Shown: one piece after another, positions 10,720-21,289 of the stretch
Layout of the letters: each line of letters opens with the position of its first letter
Position numbering within the stretch: the stretch's first letter is position 1
Source: Diplonema japonicum
Taxonomy: Eukaryota > Euglenozoa > Diplonemea > Diplonemida > Diplonemidae
Direction: 5' to 3'
Assembly (NCBI GenBank): GCA_964019335.1
Contig: OZ025745.1
Location: forward strand, 248,001 to 312,000
Length of the DNA: 64,000 nt
Translations under genes and position numbers: made by a program
The notes under the pieces: model-generated
Database searches by the model: none
What the model saw: the letters and a program-made list of their open reading frames with translations, nothing else
Told to the model about the DNA's origin: nothing

Positions 10720-11680
10720 TTAACCCCTAAAGGCCCGGAGCCTATCTACGGTACCCCCCCCATTTTCGTTGTTGCTTTAAATACTCAAAAAAAGGGCAGC
10801 ATGCAACCATAGGAAGGTGCAAGGAAAGGGTAAACGGTACTAAAATTTTCAATTCCAGGTGCCAGATTCAGATGAGAACACTTAACTATGTGTGTAAGAG
10901 GGGGATTGGTGTACTTTTTATGTCCGATTTTGGGGGGTCTTGTCGTGGGGGGTCCGTGGAGTTATGGCTGGGCTAAAAAGGGTAGCATTCAGCCCTATTT
11001 GGTGCCCTGAACTCTAGGATTGAGGTCAGTCTGGAGACCTTTTGGGGCTGTGGGATGAAAAAAGCAACTTGTGAGTTTTCTTTCCAGCTGGGGTAGCATG
11101 CAAGGGTAAAAAACACGTTTTGCATAAGGGTGTTTTGCAACAGGGGCACCACGTTTGCACCTTCTTCCCGCACCCAGGAACAGCACAGAGCACCCTCCTC
11201 ACCTTCGTTCCGTCTTGAATCGAAACGACCGTTCGTGGAAGAAACTATGAGCTCAAGTACCGCGTGTGCAAAAAAAAAGATTAAAAACACCCTCCTCATT
11301 GGCCGCTTCACCTAGAGGTGTCCTAAGCCCACCTTTTCACGGAAATGATATGTTTTGGGCCTTTGGGAGTATTTCTCCCACCCAAGCATCGTTTCCGGCC
11401 CCTCTTTGACCGCCTCATCGTCTTTTTCTTCTTTTTCTGACCAGTCGGGGGAGACTCACGTTTTCGCTGCTATTTTGACCATCTGATTTCATTTTAAGCC
11501 AACCCTGCCGGTTTCAATTAAAACAAAACTTTTAACGCAAAATGTAGTTCCAAGACAAAATAAACCGCGCAACAATGCCATATTTTGAAGTCCAGGGGCC
11601 GTGTTCAAAAAAAAGTACTTAGCGAAAAAGCAAATTTTGAAATAAGGACAAAAATGTCCGCGCGGGCCTTTAGGGGTTAA
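10720..11680. mobile_element. piggyBac-like non-autonomous element
   Basis: The 953-bp body (10724-11676) is bounded by perfect 14-bp inverted repeats, CCCCTAAAGGCCCG at the left and its complement at the right. TTAA lies immediately outside both ends (10720-10723 and 11677-11680). A TTAA target duplication with C-rich termini is the hallmark of the piggyBac superfamily. The interior is single-copy-like sequence without a transposase frame, so the element would depend on a transposase supplied in trans. It lies wholly in spacer. Confidence 0.75.
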
Positions 11681-11682
11681 AG

Positions 11683-11720
<38 letters not shown>

Positions 11721-12125
11721 CATTTTTTTTTTATTCACAACGAATAATGAAAAGAAAAAAAGGAATTTCATTAGAGCGTGGATAAGGTTTTTTTTTTTCT
11801 TTTTTTTTTTCTTTTTTTTTTTTTTCCCATAGTGGGAAATAAAAACTAGGGTGCAGTCAATGAAGAAAAGTCGAGAGAGTGAAAAAAAAAAAAAAAAAAA
11901 AAATTAATGGGGAAAAAAGAAAGTCCCCAGAGGGGCCTCCGAGCGATGTTTTTTTTTTCTTCTTCTTCTTTTTTTTTTTCTTCTTTCTTTTTTTTTTCTT
12001 CTTTTCTTTTTAGAGAGTTGAAGCGACTAAATTTGTAGGTCATAACAAATAAAAATAAAATAAAAAATAATGGGGCTGATTGCAACACTAATTGGCGTTA
12101 AGTGTGCAACGAAGATAATAAGCTA

Positions 12126-12239
12126 TCTACTTGATTACAGGGGGCGCACCTCGGCCGAGCTGTAGCTTCTTCTGCGTTCTGTGTCGTGTCTTTAATGCGT
12201 GCGGTGTATAACTCAACCTCCCGGGTAACCAAGATTCTG
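12126..12239. repeat. Dispersed repeat A, copy 2
   Basis: This is the second copy of the element at 484-609, in the same orientation, with about 12 bases missing before GGTAACCAAGATTCTG. Confidence 0.75.
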
Positions 12240-13056
12240 CACTCATGCATTTGGTGACCGACCTATAAAAATAAAAAAAATTAAAAAAATGCATTTTTAT
12301 TTTTTAAAACTTTTTGCGGGCACACCAGGAGTCTTCCCCCCCCCCCCCCCCCTTTTCCATCTCCTCGGTTGCCCGTGTGGGGGAAAAAAGAAAAAAAAAG
12401 TTTCAGTTTCTATTTCCCTTTATTGTCCTGGGCAAAGGGAGTCATGCGCAATATAGGGAAGGGGGTCCTCCCTATAGTGGGAATAACCAAGAGTCCATCA
12501 GAGTTGGACTTAGTAAAAAAAAAAAATCGAAATTCTTTTTTTTGCGGGGACGATGGCAATGTAGGCCTAAAATTCAAAAGATAGAAAAAGGTTTTTTAAA
12601 GTAGTCAACATGAAAAAAAAAAAGTAGTGTAAGGTTACCCCCCACAGTCCGTAAAAATGGTTGAAATTCTGATTAAAGATGTCTACATTGCACCCCCCCC
12701 ACCCCCTATCCATCCACTTCTTCCCTCGTTTCTTCTACTTCAACTCAGGGGAGCACCTTTCATTGAAAAAAGGGAACAAAAAATACAAAACAAAACAAAA
12801 ACTGGGAAAGTTTCTTTTTTTTTTTTCTCTCTCTCTCCTAAAAATACACAGGGCTGTATGCTGGCTCTATGTGATCGAAAGGGGAAAAAAAAAGAATTAA
12901 AAAAAAAAAAATAGCGCACCTCTCGGCCCTAAAAAGGGTGAAAAGGGGTTTGCAAAAGAGAGAAAAAAAAAAGAAGAAAAAAAAACAAGAAGTGATCCAT
13001 CAAGCTACTGTTGCTCAGCCTCTGGGATGGAAAGATTCAGATTCCGCTGTTTTTTT

Positions 13057-13088
<32 letters not shown>

Positions 13089-13286
13089 AATCGCCTCTCT
13101 TCACCCTTGTTTATGTTTAGATGTGGTAATGAATTTCGAAAGGAGGGAGGGTGGGGGGGGGGGGTGAGAAAAGAAAAAAATATCAAGAAGAAAAGAAAAA
13201 AAAGAGATATTTAAAAGAAGAGAAGAAGAATTGCCCTTGAATTTCGCACAGAAAAAGATGAACTCGCCCCGGGAAAATCAAAAACG

Positions 13287-13318
<32 letters not shown>

Positions 13319-13847
13319 AACCGAATAACTATTTTGCTCGGCACAAAAAAGAAAAGTAGCATTTTTACACCTTTTTGCAACACATGTAAAAATGTAACCC
13401 CCCCCCCAAAAAAAAGAAATAACGCCAAATGTGGACAATGTGGACCAAAACGCGCGTTACTTTTAGTCTTCAAGAATCTGAACAGTACTTGTTTGATACA
13501 AAAAAAAAATCAACAGCATGAAAGAATTCGGGTAAGCCAAGACTGAACGACAAAAAGATTTCCCCCCCCCCCTACCGGACGAGCTCATAAGAATAAAAAA
13601 CCATTTTCGCACTCTCATTTATTAGAAAAGAAAAAAAAAAGGTAGACAAGAATGCATCAGAAAAGATGTGGGTATAGAGTAACTTCCCCTCTTCTTTTTT
13701 TTTCTCCCCCCCCCACCGTTTCTTTCTCAATAAAAAAAAAAGGAGAGGGAACAAAAAAAAAAACCCCCATTCACCCACATGTACCCATTTTCTTTTTTTT
13801 TCCCCCTCTTTTTTTTTTTTTTTTTTTTTTTTCTTCTTTCAATGGGA

Positions 13848-15074
13848 TCAGTCTTTAGCTTTAGGTGTGCGAGTTTTTTCCCAATTTTTGATGTGAGCAT
13901 CAAGTTCCTGTTCAGACATGGCGTGTACGCCTTCGTTCTCATGTGCAACGGGAGTAGGAAGCGACGACACCTGAGACGTAGGCGAAGCACAAGCATGCGG
14001 AGGGGAAGTGATAGTTATGGGAGAGAGAAGTGCCCCAGTAGGCGACCCCTGCGCCGAGGGAGTAAGTGAAATGGCAGGTATGGCCCCAGATGACAACGCA
14101 AACCCCGATGCCATCGCAAGCATACGCGCCTTCTCCAAGGAGTCAAAGTCGTCCGTCGACGGCCGAGTAATAACCTGCGGGCTCCCCATCTGCCCACCCT
14201 GCGTGAAAATATTAATACTCCCATTCATATTCTCATAAGGAACCTGGTATCCGGGTGAAGACGGCGGTCCATCCCCCATTGGCGTCGCTACCAACGACGG
14301 CATCGATTCCTTCCTTAAATGCCGGTAGTCCTCGTTCGGTGGTGAACCCAACTGCGCAGCGTAGTAAGTTGGGCTGTCTGATGTTATAGGGCTAGCAAAA
14401 CCACGCCTTGCAGCCAAACCTTGGCGTGGGACATCGCTTCCTGCTAATGGGCTTGGCGGTACCATTCCAGGTACCGCAGCTGGTGTAGTTGGGGTAGGTG
14501 GTGCGGGTGACATTAATGGAGGCGGTGCGTCGCTGTTGGCAGGGGATGGGAGTTGTCCCATGAGGTGGTAGGGCATTCTTTGCTGTTGTTGTTGCATGTA
14601 TGCTTCATAGGCCGGGTTCGAGTACGGGAATTGAACCTGGATCTCTTTTCTATCTTTCTTCCGGTGCTGTAGTTCTGCCTTGAGCGCGCTTACCTCGGAG
14701 GATTCCTCTTCCGGTGTCAGGATCCCTTGCTGTTGTTGTTGTTGTTGTTGCTGGTGCAGGTGTTGTTGTTGTTGTAATTTGTCGTGTGCTGCTAAGACTG
14801 CCGCGGGGACTTTTTCTTTTTCAGCTTTTTTTTTATAGACGTGGAGCATATGGCACATTTCTCCTTTTTCGCAATGCCCGTGGAGGAAGTAACTGCATCG
14901 TGGGACGGGCATTGGTAGTTTCCACTTTGCTAGGCAAGCGCGGCATTGCAGGATCTTTGCGTGTCGTCGTGTTCTTACGTCATCCCAGCAGTTGTGCTGG
15001 CACGGCCTGACCATTTCAGGCGGGGCACGCCCGTTTCTGACCATTGTTTCCGGGCTTTTCGGTGCGGTTTGCGG

Positions 15075-15105
<31 letters not shown>

Positions 15106-15260
15106 GGTTGCTGGCCGTTCCCCGGTGCTGCTCCTATGTTTATGTTTCCGATCCCTTGCTGCCCGGACATGACCGGGATCACGATCGGCATCTTCAGCAC
15201 ATTGTTCAAAGCCGACTTCTGCGGCAACAACGGTACCACAGGTGGCGCAATAGTTGTCAT
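13848..15260 (-). CDS. ZC3H zinc-finger RNA-binding protein
   Basis: The protein is probably a cytoplasmic mRNA-binding regulator. From the ATG at 15260 the frame gives 470 residues; the upstream GTG codons were rejected as starts. A poly-Gln tract lies at about residues 52-63. Next is a Cys/His segment with HNCWDDVRTRRHAKILQCRAC, which resembles the WDxVR...CRxC motif I associate with kinetoplastid RNA-binding proteins. Immediately after it, at about 120-145, is a CCCH finger with spacing C-x7-C-x5-C-x3-H (from CSYFLHGHC to CHMLH). A charged coiled segment with more Gln runs and a long Pro/Ser/Ala-rich disordered C-terminus follow. Upstream on the coding strand a pyrimidine-rich tract ends in CTTCTATTTAG before an A-rich leader, a good candidate trans-splice acceptor. 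The exact target RNA is unknown. Confidence 0.82.
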
Positions 15261-15552
15261 CACCACTTTCTACCTTTTTTTTTTTTTTTTTCTTCTTCTT
15301 CTCTCTGTGCCTTTTTTTTTTCTTTTTTTTTTCCTTCTAAATAGAAGATGTACAAGAGAGCAAATAAAGGTTACGGGGGAAAGGGGTGGGGGGGGGGGTT
15401 TTTTTTTTTTACTACACTTTTTTTTCCCGTAAAAAAAAGAATGATAAGGGGGGGAGGGAGAGACAAAAAGAAGAAGAGAAAAAAACGGGGGAAAGAGATC
15501 CCCCCCCTAACACCCACACATTAACATACATACAGACACACAAGCAATTTTC

Positions 15553-16505
15553 CTAATGAACTTTTTTCTTTTTCCCCCTCACTCTTTTGCTCCCTTGAGG
15601 ACGCGGCCTCTTGCTGTCACCCCCGTAAGGTGGCGGCGGGGCATATGCCCCCCTGCCGCTGGCATTCCCGCCAGTACCGGTTTCAAACGGGTGATAGTCC
15701 TGACCCCCTTCGTCGTGCTCATCCTCGTCTTCTGAAATCGGCCGTTTTCGATCCGGCTGTTCATTCGTTTGCGCCACCATCTGCTTTTTTCTTTTCTTTT
15801 TTTTTTCCCTGCTTCCATACCACGGCAACCGGTGTGTAGTCATCGTCACCATTTTCATCGTCTTTGATCTCCACCGCCTCTACTGGCAAGGCGACAGGGA
15901 TGTTAGCGGCGGCGGAGGGTTTTTTAACAACAACAGGCTTGGCCATAGGAAGCGACGTTAGTTTAGACACAACACCGGCATCGACAATAAGCGAGACGAT
16001 CTCGTCCCTCTCAATGCATCTCGAAATATCCACGTTGTTGTCGCGGGCAAGGGTCCGCAGCGCGTTGGTGGTGTATTTCCGCAGACGCTCTATGTCTTCA
16101 CGAGACGGGGGTGATTTCTTCTGCTTCTGTGGTGGGTCGACAGGCTCTGCGGTGGGCATGGCAGCGCTCAGGTTCGCCGTCAGCCTCTGTTCCAAATGCG
16201 AAATCCTTGTGTTGTTGTCCACTATCTTCAACTGGGCCTTTTTGCTAGTCGGGTTTTCAACCAAAGCCTTCATATGCCCTGCTCGCTTCGCTCTGCATTC
16301 CTCAAGCTCCCTGCGGATATTCTTAATTTCTTTCGTGTCGAATAACTGCGTCTTTGGACAGTCTGAAGAAAGATGTCCTCTTAGCCCGCATAGTGTGCAC
16401 CTCTCTGTGGCTGCTTGTGGCGGGGCATAGGTCATATTGGGATGCCTTTTATTCGTTTCCACTGGAAGTGCGGGTTGTTTTTGTTTCTGTAGTTGTTGTA
16501 GCGGC

Positions 16506-16536
<31 letters not shown>

Positions 16537-18679
16537 GCTGTTGTTTCTTCGGGGGTAGTTCTTGTTGTTTTTGCCTCGCGATGAGGGATACGTTTGTCTC
16601 CCAGAGCTTTTTGTTGGTTTCCTTCAAGGCTTCGAGCTGTGCTTCCATCTGTCTTTGTTTGTCTCGTTCTTTCTTCTCCGCTTCCTGCTTCGCCCGCAGC
16701 GCGTTGGCAGCGTTTGCTTCTCTCTCCCGAGTTCGCTTTTTCGACACTGTTTCATAGGGTTTCTCGGGGTCGCCTTCCTCCCACAGCCTCCCTGCCACCG
16801 GGACCAATGCGCTGTATTGAGTAACTCGCAATGGTGAGCCCTTTTGATTTAACGTGCAGTGCTGTTGTAGAAGCTCGAAGATTGGTTTGAGCTTCATGGG
16901 TTTGTTGACCTGTATCACAGCGGAATAGCAGGACATCACAGACGAGGGTGCTTGTTTAAGCCGGAAGTGGTCGACCCATAGTATATCGTTGGAATGACTC
17001 TCTGCTCCGAGACACGATTTGAGCATGTTGGAAATGGCCTCTTGCGTCCATTGCTGCGGCAAATTATCGATACGAATGCTCTTCTTGTAAAATCCCGCCG
17101 CGTCGCCCTTCGGGAAATTGTGGTTTCTCGCACAGTTTTCCACGAAGCAGTTCCCGTACACACAGTGGAAACGACACGGCATGCTGGAGTCCTTGTTTGG
17201 ACGGAAGAAAAGAGCGGGGTCTGAAGGTGGGTGAAGGACCTCTTCGCCTCGCTCGATGGTGGGATCTGTTCCGAGGGTGGTGTGGAGACCGCCGAGGGAA
17301 AGATTCCCCAAATCGTCATTCTGCTCTGCGAATGGGATAGCATCGAAGGTGTTCGTGCAGCCAACAATCTGCGCCGCTTCAACAGGCACCGCGGTTTCAA
17401 TTTCCGCAATGTTGTATTCATTGCCGTCGATTAGCCCCTTCCCACGGTGTACTTTAATGGATTGACATGTTGGTGCTTGCAAACCGCAGGCTCGTGATGC
17501 GAATCCTACAAATTGCTGGACGACCTCTCCTACCCATGCTACCGGTAGGGGGTACATTGTCACCACCTTTGTTTTTTCCACGTTCTGTGTTGATCGGGGG
17601 ACTACGCCTCGGCAGAAAACTCTTGTCCGGATGTCTTTCACCATTCCCCGGTACTGCCCGGCTGCGGAGTTGCTCGCAGACCTGCACCCCTTAACGACCT
17701 TCCAGTATTCGTTGTTATTCGGATCCGTGGGGTCTTTCTCTTCTGTTTTCTGTGCTGTTTCCGGGGCTGTTTTTTCCTTGTCCTGGCTTGTGTATACGTA
17801 CAGTTTGAACTCACAGGTTACCGGTTCCGATGCAGACGGCAGTACACCACATTCGTCCAACGCGAGCATTGCCTCCATCGATGCTTGTTTTGTCGCGTAT
17901 TCGGTGATGTAAATATTGTCACGTTTCCACGTTCCGATTAGTGGACCGTGGGATGCGAAGAGTGCTCTTGCGTCTTGGTAGGTATACGAGGCTGGGATGC
18001 CGGATATCCAAACGGTTTTGGTGTCGGTGGGGGGGTTCTCGCCTTCCTTTCTTTGTGGTTCCACAACGCTGACGGCGATGGAGTTCCCGCTGTTAACAAA
18101 GGCATCCTTCACCTCACCGAGGTTCTTTACAACCTTTCCGTTTACAGAGTGAACACGCATCCCTTCACGAATGCCTGATTTGTACGCAATCATGTTGTCC
18201 CATGTCTTTGAGACAGTGGTGCCATGGAAGTCCATTCCCAGCTTCTGACCAGTGTTCCTCGTCATGTGTATTGTCCGGCGTGGCTCCACAGGTGGGAGAG
18301 GGGGGTGTGGTTGTGGTTGTTGTTGTTGTTGTTGTTGTTGTGGTTGCTGTGGTTCGGAGAATTGAGGTTGCTGGGCATAAGCTTCTCTGCCATAGTACTG
18401 GCCTGGCTGTTGATGTTGATGTTGATGTTGATGTTGATGTTGATGTTGATGTTGATGTTGATGTTGATGTGGTGGCTGGTAGCTGTGTTGTTGTTGTTGG
18501 TACTGGTAGTCCCAGTTGTTTCTGGGTGGTGGTGGTGCGCCCCGTTTTCCTCTGTCACTGCCTTCTTTTCGATGCTCGTAGTGGTGCTGTTGGTGTGCGG
18601 TTTGCTGTGAGTAACCCCATTCCTCGTGATGGGTGGGTTGTTGCTGCTGTTCGCCATATGGGTTAGCATAGTGGGGTGG

Positions 18680-18711
<32 letters not shown>

Positions 18712-18838
18712 GCTGTTGCTGCTGCTGTTTGTATGATTCATATTGCATCAGATGGGGGTTGTGCTGCTCCTGTTGTTGTGGGTATGCATGTTGCTGTGGG
18801 TATCGCTGCAGGTACTCTTCTTGGTCTCCTGGATCCAT
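15553..18838 (-). CDS. PDZ-RRM-CCCH-CCHC-SAP multidomain protein
   Basis: Exon 1 is 18838-15821 and exon 2 is 15780-15553, joined over a 40-nt intron (GTATGG to AAGCAG), giving 1081 residues. The N-terminal 190 residues are Gln/His-rich, with a long poly-Gln and a His-Gln dipeptide array encoded by a hexanucleotide repeat. Next come a PDZ-like domain at about 190-265 (GMRVHSVNGKVV), an RRM-like domain at about 270-345 (KTVWISGIPASYTYQDARAL), and a CCCH finger near 553 with spacing C-x8-C-x4-C-x3-H. A Lys/Glu/Gln coiled stretch follows, then a CCHC zinc knuckle near 812 (CTLCGLRGHLSSDC) and a SAP-like helical pair at about 915-960. Exon 2 adds an acidic segment and a basic, nuclear-signal-like tail (KRPRPQGSKRVRGKKKK). 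The protein is likely a nuclear RNA- or chromatin-associated scaffold. I do not know another protein with this full order of domains. Confidence 0.82.
18410..18472. repeat. Coding hexanucleotide microsatellite (TGATGT)n
   Basis: About ten uninterrupted copies of a six-base unit encode alternating His and Gln on the minus strand within the N-terminal part of the PDZ-RRM protein. The length is probably polymorphic. Confidence 0.9.
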
Positions 18839-19666
18839 TTTCTTTTTCTTTTTCCCCTTTCAAAAAAAAAAGTTTTTTTTTTTATGTAATTTTTTTTTTT
18901 TTCGTCTCTCCCCTTCCTTCCCCCTCCTTGTGGTATTGTCTCGCAAAAAAAAAAAAAAAAAAAGGGGGAAAAAAAAAAAGAAAAAAACAGGGATGAAACA
19001 GTGGGGAATTTTAAAAGAAAAAAAAAAAATCACGAGGGGACGGTGCATTTCCTCTTCTGGGAGCGGTATTCCGATACTGCGCCGGTAGATGGTAAGAGAA
19101 GAATAAAAAAAGATGGCTTGGTGTTCAGTTTGTAGCCGCCCTCTCTCTTTTTTTTTTTCTTTTTTTTTTTCGGAGGAAGAGAGGGAGAAAAGTCCAAGAA
19201 GAGTGGTGGTTCTCAAACAAAAGAAGCCTCTCCTCAAGTCAGAAAAAAAAAAAAAAAAAAAAAAAAAAAATAGCTAGCCAAGACCATAATAATTTAGAAA
19301 TAAATGAGTGTGTGAAAAGAGCAGGGGTCCTTTTAAGATGGCGAAGAAAGGAGGGAGTTCCCTCTTTACTTGCTTTTCAAGACCCTTCCCTTTTTCAGTT
19401 GCTTTTTTTTCTCCTTCTTTTTTCGTCTTAAGTTATTTGCCTGCACATAGCCAGACAACCAAAAAAAAAAACCCCCCCTCCCACCATTTTTTCTTTTTAA
19501 TTTACTTGTTTGAAACAAAAAAGAAGTCATGCAGCAGAATTGTATGCACAGCAATAATAAAAAAGTCCCACTTTTTTTTTTTTTTTTTTTTTCCTTCTTA
19601 GCAATACTAGTTCTCATCTCGGACCTCCCCTTTTTCTCTCTCTTTGCGGGGAGACAGAAAATAAAA

Positions 19667-19740
19667 GAGGAACTGGCCGTAGTTTGCACGTGGTAATGCC
19701 CCCTTTCGTTTAGACAAAGTCGAAAACTCATTCTTGCAAA
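19667..19740 (+). repeat. Dispersed repeat B, copy
   Basis: Copies share AGGAACTGGCCGT, CACGTG, AATGCCCCCTTT and GTTTA, then ACTCATTCTTGCA. The best match is at 35027-35140, which carries an extra 37 bp in the middle. Function is unknown; the layout suits a short SINE-like or structured RNA element. Confidence 0.6.
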
Positions 19741-20286
19741 AAAGAAAGAAACAATAAAAACTTAGTAAGGCAATGGGCACCTTTTATTTTCCTTCCCCCC
19801 CCCCTCTTTTTTGGAAAGAGGAGGTGGGGGGGAGCAAAACTCGTTTTTTTTTTTTTTTTTTTTTCTCTTTTCTGAGACGAGTAACCAGGCTGAAATTTCA
19901 AACAGAACAGGAGGCCTGAACAGGAAAAAAAAAAAAAAAAAAGAAGAAGCTACCTAGCTCGCAGCTCACCTCGAAGAAGAAGTAAACAAATTTAAAAAAA
20001 AAAAAAAAAACTCCCCTCCCCAAAAGAAATAGCCTGAATTTCTTTTTTTTTCGAAAAAAGAAAAAAGAAAAACTTGAAATAATAATGAAAAAGAAAAGGG
20101 CCCCGGACCTATATAAATAGGTTCCCCGTTCTTAAGGGTCTTGATACAACTTAATTATCTTTCCCTGGAGAAAAAAAAAAGAAAAAAAAGAAAAAAGGGA
20201 AAAAAAAGGGAGTGGGCATGCCGAATGAACACCCTTTTGACGCCAAAATCAAGGGGAGACATCCTTGCAACAAAATGCCAAACCCC

Positions 20287-20318
<32 letters not shown>

Positions 20319-20561
20319 TGTATCTCTTTTTTTTTTATTATTGAGGGGGAGGAAATCTCGACCTTGCAGTCAAAGAAACGAAGGGAGGGGGGGGGGGGAA
20401 TTCTGACAAGGTGCAAACAGGAAGATGAGAAAGGCTCCCCCCCCCTCCAAGTATAGACATGAATTGGTTTAAAAAAAAAATAGGTGAAAGACTTCAAAAG
20501 GGTACGAGCGACCTCCTCTTTTCTTTTCCCCCCCCAATTTTTTTTATTTTTTTTTATTTCA

Positions 20562-21130
20562 CTCTTCAGAAATTACTTCACGCACTGGGGGGCCCATTAC
20601 TTCACGCTAAATCTCATTACTTCACGGTGAAATAATGGCCTGTTTTCCGTGAAGTAATAGGGGGTTTCCGTTAAATAATATGCCTCGGTAGGCCAATTTT
20701 GCCTCGGTTCAGTTCCCAGTGGGGCTACTTTTTCCTCTCAGTTTGCTATTTCCCCCCAGGTTCAGCTCAATTGGCCAACTTTTGCCTCGGCTCAGTTCCA
20801 AGTTGGACTACTTTTTCCTCCCAATTTGCCCACTTTTGGCTGGGCCTTGTTCCCAGTTTCTGTGGGTAACTCTTCTGTGGGTAAGAGTAACTTAGTCAGC
20901 TTACCCAAGCACCCCAAAAGACTTCAAAATACCGAAGCAGCAGAAAAAAAGGAGCCAGCGGCCGCGCTAGGTATGGGAAGGCCTGATTAGAGATGGTGAC
21001 AGTGGCAATGCCAGCGACAGCGGCAGCTCTTAGTCAACAAAGGAGGAAAAACAACTTGTATTGTAACCTTTGTAACCCCTCTCTTGTTGTACCCCTTGTC
21101 ACCCCTCGTGGTGAAGTAATTTCAGAGTAT
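20562..21130. repeat. Inverted-repeat island with ATTACTTCAC motifs
   Basis: The left end has CAGAAATTACTTCACGC and the right end (21106-21128) has the near-complement GTGAAGTAATTTCAG. Additional copies of ATTACTTCACG or its complement lie at about 20599, 20615 and 20657. The inside is ordinary complexity sequence without a frame. This could be a non-autonomous element. A solo end-like block occurs at 5055-5085. Confidence 0.5.
20690..20830. repeat. Two diverged tandem copies, about 60 bp each
   Basis: Copy 1 is 20690-20747 and copy 2 is 20771-20830. Both read GGCCAA, TTTTGCCTCGG, CAGTTCC and CTACTTTTTCCTC, then a TTTGC end, in the same order. Confidence 0.65.
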
Positions 21131-21289
21131 CGTGAAATAAAACCACTTACCTACCGCCAAGTAATGCTTTACCGACCTCGAGGTAACGGTAAAGTCATTA
21201 CTTGTTGGCAGTAAATAGCTATTCCTTTGTAACAAAAAAAAAAAAAAGAAAAAAAAAAAGAAATCCTATCTTTCTTCTCTCTCACTCTT

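Larger units (their letters stand above)
8996..13847. other. 4.8-kb gene-free, homopolymer-rich stretch
   Basis: This stretch holds long A, T, G and C runs. Within it are a TTAA-flanked inverted-repeat element (10720-11680), dispersed repeat A copy 2 (12126-12239), a short copy of dispersed repeat B (10021-10040), and a hairpin-like pair TTTCACTATGAT / ATCATAGTGG at about 10554-10611. I found no frame with coding composition on either strand, nor exons that would splice into one. Confidence 0.6.
18839..21289. other. Repeat-rich spacer
   Basis: No gene is visible. The stretch contains long A/T runs, dispersed repeat B (19667-19740), an imperfect palindrome around GGACCTATATAAATAGGTTCC (about 20107-20127), and a more complex island at 20562-21205 built from repeated ATTACTTCAC-type motifs and a tandem pair of about 60-bp units. 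Confidence 0.55.

Noticed and set aside
10973-11311. 112-codon minus-strand frame inside the TTAA-flanked element
   Set aside because: There is no similarity to any transposase motif. The length is as expected by chance for non-repetitive sequence.
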